Assembly: GCA_015680685.1 (NCBI GenBank)
Contig: MNCI01000851.1
Location: 133,739-172,509 of the forward strand
Reading direction: 5' to 3'
Length of the DNA stretch: 38,771 nt
Origin: Gnetum montanum
Taxonomy: Eukaryota; Streptophyta; Gnetopsida; Gnetales; Gnetaceae
A program made the position numbers and the translations under genes. Under the pieces are notes generated by a model, which was not told where the DNA came from, made no database searches, and worked only from the letters and a program-made list of their open reading frames with translations. Every line of letters begins with the position of its first letter. Position 1 is the stretch's first letter. This document shows positions 33,481 to 38,771 of this stretch, piece by piece.

Positions 33481-34382
33481 TGATTGATAAATCAAATTTT
33501 GACGGACTACGATATCGAATATATGATATCATAGCTCTGATATTGTAGTGCTAGCTATGTTGTCGTATATGCAATATCATGGGATGTGTGCTAGCCTATA
33601 AATATAGCACTTAGGTGCATGGATCCAAAATAGATTTCAATCCATAGTAGCATAACTCTTTCAGTTTGTTTCTGTGATTTTAGTTCACAATACTTAGCAG
33701 TGTATGCTCGCAATGTGATGTTAAGTGATTGTATGAAGTCTTTATTCAAGTGAAGAGTACTTGGACACATTTCATGATCGGCAATAAATATCAAGATTAC
33801 TTGTCACAAGTGTAGCATCCACTTAATTTTCTTTTTGTTCACTTAGAATAATGTTTACTATTTTCACATAGATTACTAATTATTGCTTTCCTAGTTAATG
33901 TTTACTATTCCATGCACTTTACTTTCACTATCGTTAAGAAGTATGGATACGACTAGTTTTGAGCACTAAGTGTAGTTATCTGGTAACACAGTAGTGTTAT
34001 CACTTGATTTGCTTAGTAGTGGTACACTTGGTAATCCTAGTGATGACTACATGAGTCCAAGGCATGTACAGTAAATCAGGATTGGATATCCATTACCATA
34101 TTATATAATAGAATTGTGTACTATTTTCCTTAGAATTAAAAACTCATTTCACTTTATTGTATTTGCTAGGAGAAATGGCCTATCAACATCAACATATCAT
34201 ATACCTCATTGTGAGTTAAACCATACCCATAGATTTCACTAGCTCATGTGAGAAGACAATGATCTTGAACTTTAACCAATTACTAGCATAATCACATTGC
34301 CTCATCCACGAATTATGATCTAGTCACACGTGAGCACTTGTGACTTGTATGGTTGGATGTTGGATTACTCCACCTCTCATCA
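33481..34382 (+). mobile_element. 5' LTR of copy E (902 bp)
   Basis: It starts TGATTGAT and ends CTCATCA. The decayed palindromes (33509-33585: acgatatcgaatatatgatatc and relatives) lie upstream of TATAAATA at 33597-33604. The poly(A)-like aataaat is near 33784. A primer site follows directly, so this is a 5' LTR. Confidence 0.8.
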
Positions 34383-34383
34383 T

Positions 34384-34401
34384 TGGCATCATTGTTGGGG
34401 A
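34384..34401 (+). other. Primer-binding site of copy E
   Basis: TGGCATCATTGTTGGGGA matches 13 of 18 bases of the tRNA-Asp-type site. All five differences are C-to-T or G-to-A, as expected of methylation-driven decay. Confidence 0.65.
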
Positions 34402-34513
34402 CAAGTTAATGTATGCTAAGTAATTAATTTTACAAATTTCATTATATCAGAACTCAATGTTAAATTCATAACTTTGAAGTAAGCACACTTAAATAAATGT
34501 CTTAAATCATAAC

Positions 34514-35413
34514 ATGGCTTCAAACAAAAATACATCACCTACTGAGAAACTACAAAGAAGTAATGACAGAATCAACAATGAAGAAAGATGGGGGATGCCA
34601 ATGCAAACAAGAATCACTTATGCTCACACTGATCCTTATCATGCAGATTTTACTTTCATCTTCCATTGGGATAGACAAATGAGAGGGAGATACATGCAAG
34701 ACAACATAATCCTACCCCTAGAATGTGCAACACTTAGCATGCTTTAAACTACCTTAAAGGGAATGAATTTGGACCAAATTTAGGAAGGGTACCATGTGAC
34801 TCATCAAATGACAAGTTCTTATGAACCCACAAAGGAGTCAATGAGGAAAGATGCTGCTATGGAAATCAAACATGTACACAACAAAGGGAAGTAAGTTAAC
34901 ACTTTTGTTGTCTTAGAAGAACTAGATGTTGATGTATTCATTACAGAACAACTCCATCAGAATCATGAAGAGCCTTAAAAAATTCCTATCATCAGACTTG
35001 AGGAACCTGTCAAAGTTCAACTATATTCCATCCTACTAGAGACACCTAAGAGGAGGGCTATTGACTCAAAGTATAAGCAAGACTCAAGGCTAAGAGTTTC
35101 TACCAGCTCCTATAGAGAAAACCACTGGAGTCATGAAAGGAGGACAAGCCAACTTTGTTCTCCTACTGCCTCATCCTCATTCTCATTCTCACAATCATTA
35201 GTAGACTCTAATAGGAGGAGGTTAAGGCACCAAGATGATAATAGGAAGGAGAGAAGAACTCATGATCACCATGACTATTACCTGAGATATTAAGATGAGG
35301 AAGATAAAGGTTATGAGTAAAGAAGGTGAAGGGATTGAAGAGAGGATCATGAAAGGGATAAGCACAGAAGGAGGTATTGCTATAATAGAGCGCACAAACC
35401 CGATCATAATGAT
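34514..35413 (+). pseudogene. Copy E gag N-terminal part, interrupted by copy F
   Basis: The start ATG at 34514 gives MASNKNTSPTEK. The frame holds the conserved block ITYAHTDPYHADFTFIFHWD, then a stop at 34745-34747. It then reads on in the same frame with further stops through a Ser-rich and then an Arg/Asp/His-rich region to 35413. There the LTR of copy F interrupts it, at a position matching about 38120-38130 in copy H. Confidence 0.75.
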
Positions 35414-35645
35414 TGATGAGTCATCATTTGGGCGACTGTGATATCGCATACACGATATCAGAGCCATGATATCGCATCTGCAATATTGCAACCCAACCGC
35501 GATATCGCATACGCGATATCGGAGCCTGTCTCCTCATCTATAAATAAGAGGTAGATAGATCAATTAGTCATTAGAGTTTTAGAGTTAGTTTTGATTTTAG
35601 TTTTCATTTGTTCTCTTAACCCTTTTCCTTCTAGTGTATGCTTGC
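35414..35645 (+). mobile_element. Copy F LTR, first 232 bases, interrupted by copy G
   Basis: It starts TGATGAGTC. Dyads lie at 35440-35459 and 35499-35520, with a half-decayed one between, and TATAAATA is at 35539-35546. The LTR stops after gtatgcttgc, where copy A continues with 'aatgtgg', because copy G inserted there. The palindromes are nearly intact, so F is younger than E. Confidence 0.75.
35440..35546 (+). promoter_or_regulatory. LTR promoter of copy F: palindrome array and TATA box
   Basis: Three dyads are visible: gatatcgcatacacgatatc (35440-35459), a decayed catgatatcgcatctgcaatattgc (35465-35489), and gatatcgcatacgcgatatc (35501-35520). TATAAATA follows at 35539-35546. Confidence 0.65.
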
Positions 35646-36166
35646 TGATGAGTGGCGAGGTACCCCTACACTCAACCATACAAATACGAGCGTTACATGC
35701 TTGATCCGGTCAAACTCCGCAAACCAAGTGCCTACATGCTTTATGGAACACCTAAGGTTAATCAATCGTTGTCCTCACAAGCTTATTTGTATTTGTCACA
35801 GTTGTATGGTTAAGTAAGCTTGAGGCATGTGATTTTTATATCTTTTATGTTTTTATCACCTATGCTAAGAGAGGAAAGGGTTGAAGAGACTAAGTAATTA
35901 ACTTTAACTAACTAAGCCTTAATCATCCTAGCATCAGTATCCGTTCCCACTTGCCATTTCACACCCTGAACCAATGCAACGCTGCTGGGATTACTAAATG
36001 CTATTTGTTACTGGGATTACCAAGCGTAATGCACGTGCTCGAAATGGTCGTACTGAATGCACTTAACTATGAGAGTTGAGGGTTGAGAGAGATTAAGTCC
36101 TTAAAAAAGCATTTAAAACATTAACAATAATTAAAATCCTACTTAGCTTAGTCCATGCACTGCAAG
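35646..36166 (-). mobile_element. Copy G LTR, last 521 bases, minus strand, interrupted by copy H
   Basis: On the plus strand it begins tgatgagtggcgaggtaccc, the inverted end of the LTR, and closely matches the copy B LTR (10945-11453). It stops at ctgcaag, where B continues gtttatcc, because copy H follows. The last 5 bases, gcaag (36162-36166), are the expected target duplication of H. Confidence 0.75.
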
Positions 36167-37123
36167 TGATGAGACGCGAATTGCACAAGCTGCGATATCG
36201 TGTACGTGATATCGCATCCCCTGCGATATTGCTTCGTTCCCTGCAATATCGCGTACGCGATATCACAGTCCACCGCCAAATCTATAAATAAGAGGTGGCA
36301 CTCCCCTAATTTGTAATCATAGGCGTAAACTAGCGAAGCTCTGGCGGATTGATCACCCCAAAGATAGAATATTTTCCATGTGCCCGCAATAGGAGTCCCC
36401 CAAGTGAACGGTTCTTTATTCGAGCAGCTTTGTACCTGAACGTAAGTTGTGTACGGTAATAAAGACGAGCTTTGTGGATAAACCTTGCAGTGCATGGATA
36501 GGTTTATTTAATGTTATTTACTGCTTTCCTAGTAATGCGGCATGAGTATGACTTGGTTACGAGCATTGACGAATGTGTACGGCTAGCCAAGGAATTGACT
36601 ACTCATCACGATTAGATTCTCTCACCCTTACCTTCTAGAACGTGGGACAAGTACGAATTGATTACGAGCATCTACAGATGTGTACGGCTAGTCAAGGAAT
36701 CGGCTGCTTGTCACACTTAGGTTAGTTAAGTGCCTCAGTACGACCGCTTCGAGCACGTGCATTACGTGTGGTAATCCCAGTAACGATTAGCGTTTGGTAG
36801 CCATAGTTGCACAGTTCAGGGTGTGTACGGCAAGTGGGAATGGATGCTGACGCTAGGACTTAGTGCTATAGTTAGAATTAGTTGTAGTCTGTCAACCCTT
36901 CAACCCTTAACATAGGAGATAAATAAAAAAAGACCAAAAAAATCATATACCTTGAACTTACTTAACCATACACCGTGACAACAACAAGTTTGGGAAGAGA
37001 ATGATTAATTAACCCCAAGTGTTCCTTGCAGCATTTAGGCATTTAGTCTACGGAGTTCGACCGGATCGTGCGTGCTACGCTCGTTTCGTATGGTTGAGTG
37101 TAGGGGTACCTCACCACTCATCA
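36167..37123 (+). mobile_element. 5' LTR of copy H (957 bp)
   Basis: It starts TGATGAGACG and ends CTCATCA. Near-perfect dyads lie at 36192-36215 and 36244-36265, with a decayed one between, then TATAAATA (36283-36290) and AATAAA (36458-36463). An internal duplication spaced 105 bases apart (36537-36608 and about 36641-36713) makes it the longest LTR here. Confidence 0.85.
36192..36290 (+). promoter_or_regulatory. LTR promoter of copy H: palindrome array and TATA box
   Basis: Dyads with gtac or cgtacg centres (36192-36215, 36244-36265) stand 18-91 bases before TATAAATA at 36283-36290. Confidence 0.65.
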
Positions 37124-37124
37124 T

Positions 37125-37142
37125 TGGCACCGTCACCGGGGA
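37125..37142 (+). other. Primer-binding site of copy H
   Basis: TGGCACCGTCACCGGGGA matches 15 of 18 bases of the site complementary to the tRNA-Asp 3' end, one base after the LTR. Confidence 0.75.
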
Positions 37143-37264
37143 CTAAGTGTTTGTATGCCAATTAGAACATTAGGAAACCTTTCACATCGTTGTCAGCCTT
37201 AACGAACCTTTGGGTTAATTAGCTAAATAAGAACATATATAACAGTGAATAGCACACCAATAAA

Positions 37265-38140
37265 ATGGCTTCTTCTCATAAGGTTAACTCACCTAAGGAT
37301 AACACGGAAGACAATCAACATCATACACATAACTTAGACCAGCCAAATCCTCAGCAATCTAAGGTGACATATACTCATCCTGATGAGTATGTGCCTAATT
37401 TTTCTTTTATTCTCCATCAAGACGAACAACTGCGGTGGAGAGATTTGCAAGGTAACATTGTGTTACCCCCAGATCAATTAGTCCCTAACATGCTTTTCTG
37501 TGCCTTAGCACAGATTGGCATGCAAGAACTATTTACGGAATACGTTATGGATGACTTTGATACAAGGGATTATCATCCCACTGTTGCCCAACGTATTCGA
37601 GATGAAAGGCAGGAGAGCCAACATTCATTGTTGAAGGGCAAGGTCCCACATGTCCTTAGTGAAATAGGAGATGAGGAACCCCTCACAATGGGTTTCTTAG
37701 AAAACGATATTCCTCCTCCTCACAATAGTGAAGAGGTTAGGCTTCAGGGCCTTCAATCAATTGTACATGCTACGGGCTCTGATCCCCGTGAACACCAACT
37801 GTTCCCGGCAGGAACAACCACTCGCACTAAGGATGAACACTTAGATCGTTACAACGATCAAGGCCGAAGCAACCGAAGAGAAGGTAAGAAACATCACCAT
37901 GGTGATGGATCCCCTTCCTCTTCCCCTTCATCTCACCATTCACACTCTCCTTCCACATCTGGGTGTAGCCATCATGAGCATAATAGAGAGGGTAAAAGTA
38001 AGGAAGATGAAAGACCTCTACAGGAAGGTCAAGAGGAGTTAGGACAAGGGCAAGGACGTAGGGAGAGTAGGGAACCACCACGAAGATATCACAGACGTCA
38101 TGATAGAGATGATCATGATGAACCCCTACTCACAACCTGA
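37265..38140 (+). pseudogene. Copy H gag, N-terminal part, ending at an in-frame TGA
   Basis: The longest open retrotransposon frame in the window: 291 codons from ATG 37265 (MASSHKVNSPK). Residues ~35-75 hold the conserved block YTHPDEYVPNFSFILHQDEQ...LQGNIVLPPDQ, seen also in copies B and E. A Ser/His-rich stretch (about 205-240) and an Arg/Asp/His/Gly-rich stretch (240-290) follow. The TGA at 38138-38140 is not present at the matching place in copy B, so the product is truncated just before the gag core. Its role is the N-terminal part of the particle protein; no domain name is certain. Confidence 0.8.
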
Positions 38141-38226
38141 AGCATGCTCGATATCACAGACGTCATGATAGAGATGATCATGATGAACCCCTACTCGCAA
38201 CCTGAAGAATGCTCGATATCACAGAG
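38085..38226 (+). repeat. 65-base tandem duplication inside copy H gag
   Basis: Units 38085-38149 and 38150-38214 are nearly identical, and a third begins at 38215. Since 65 is not a multiple of 3, the downstream gag core lies in a different frame from the upstream part. The frames would agree if only one unit were present. Confidence 0.85.
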
Positions 38227-38771
38227 GTAGTTAGGATCCCCACAAGGCATCTAAAAGACAGTAGGATCAAGCGTTTGGACATAAATAATATCCCATGTTT
38301 TGAAGGGGGATACAATGCTGATCCTCAACATAATTTACAAGCATTCCACAATGCCTGTGCCTTGCAAAATATAAATAATGAGTTGCAGAAGCTTAAGTTG
38401 TTCCCAAGGACACTCATTAAAGAAGCAGAGAGTTGGTATCGGTCCTTAGAACCGAAAACCATCAAGAGGTGGAGTACGATGCTTGAACTGTTCAACAACA
38501 AATATCAAACGTACTCCAGAGTGTCCAATTTGCGTAAGCAGATCCAAGGCTGGAAACAAGGTGCTTATGAACCCTTGGATGCTGCCATGACCCATTACTA
38601 TAAATGGCTACATCGTTGCCCGGGCCATGGGTATGCTAAGCAGGATCAACTTTGCCACATCGTGGATGGGCTAAGAAATGAAACAAGAAGAACTCTTGGG
38701 ACTTACGCCCAAGGGAGACTTTCCCAACTGAGAGCCCATGAAGTTGAAAGTTTGTTGGAACAAGTAGCGCA
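38221..38771 (+). pseudogene. Copy H gag core domain (partial at the window edge)
   Basis: This frame is open to the window end. It reads as a retrotransposon gag domain (PF03732 type): LKLFPRTLIKEAESWYRSL, then the conserved Trp and 'LFNNKYQTYS', 'SNLRKQIQGW', then HRCPGHGYAKQDQL and GLRNETRRTLGTYAQGRL. It is the best preserved gag core in the window and is the reference for the matching parts of copies A, B and D. Confidence 0.85.

Overview
The window is plant nuclear DNA. Its composition (AT-rich, almost wholly nested LTR retrotransposons with one intron-bearing gene) and the make-up of that gene suggest a seed plant with a large genome. A gymnosperm or conifer is my guess, but it is not proven here.

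Layout. Positions 1-26763 and 33481-38771 are copies of one LTR-retrotransposon family, named here by copy. A (+) covers 1-7070: gag end, spacer, ORF2, 3' LTR. B (-) covers about 7071-11665: spacer, protease remnant, gag, tRNA-primer site, truncated LTR. C (+) covers about 11690-15101 and 22654-26589, and is split by D. D (-), 15102-22653, is a complete but decayed element with two LTRs and a probable 5-bp target duplication. A LINE reverse-transcriptase remnant (-) lies at about 26760-27330. Positions 27888-30708 hold the one intact host gene: a four-exon, minus-strand, potassium-dependent-type isoaspartyl peptidase/L-asparaginase of 356 codons. Positions 30926-33480 are non-coding, with a cluster of tRNA-like SINE fragments and a C-rich simple repeat. 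From 33481 there is a chain of insertions (E, F, G, H), each sitting inside the one before; all run off the right edge.

The family. LTRs are about 0.85-0.96 kb and begin TGATGA and end TCATCA where well preserved. The primer-binding site resembles the 3' end of tRNA-Asp, as in Athila/Tat-like Ty3-gypsy elements. The order is LTR, gag (with an unusual zinc knuckle), in some copies a protease, a 1-2 kb T-rich non-coding spacer, an internal TATA promoter, a probable leader intron, a second long ORF (ORF2: a domain resembling the 'putative plant transposon protein' family, then a long coiled coil), a polypurine tract, and the LTR. I found no reverse transcriptase, RNase H or integrase in any copy, so the family looks non-autonomous.

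The most unusual signal is a cluster of GATATCGCG/CGCGATATC palindromes just upstream of TATAAATA. It occurs both in the LTR U3 and at the internal promoter ahead of ORF2. This suggests that two transcription units of one element share the same operator-like control. The palindromes are intact in young copies and decay by C-to-T/G-to-A change in older ones.
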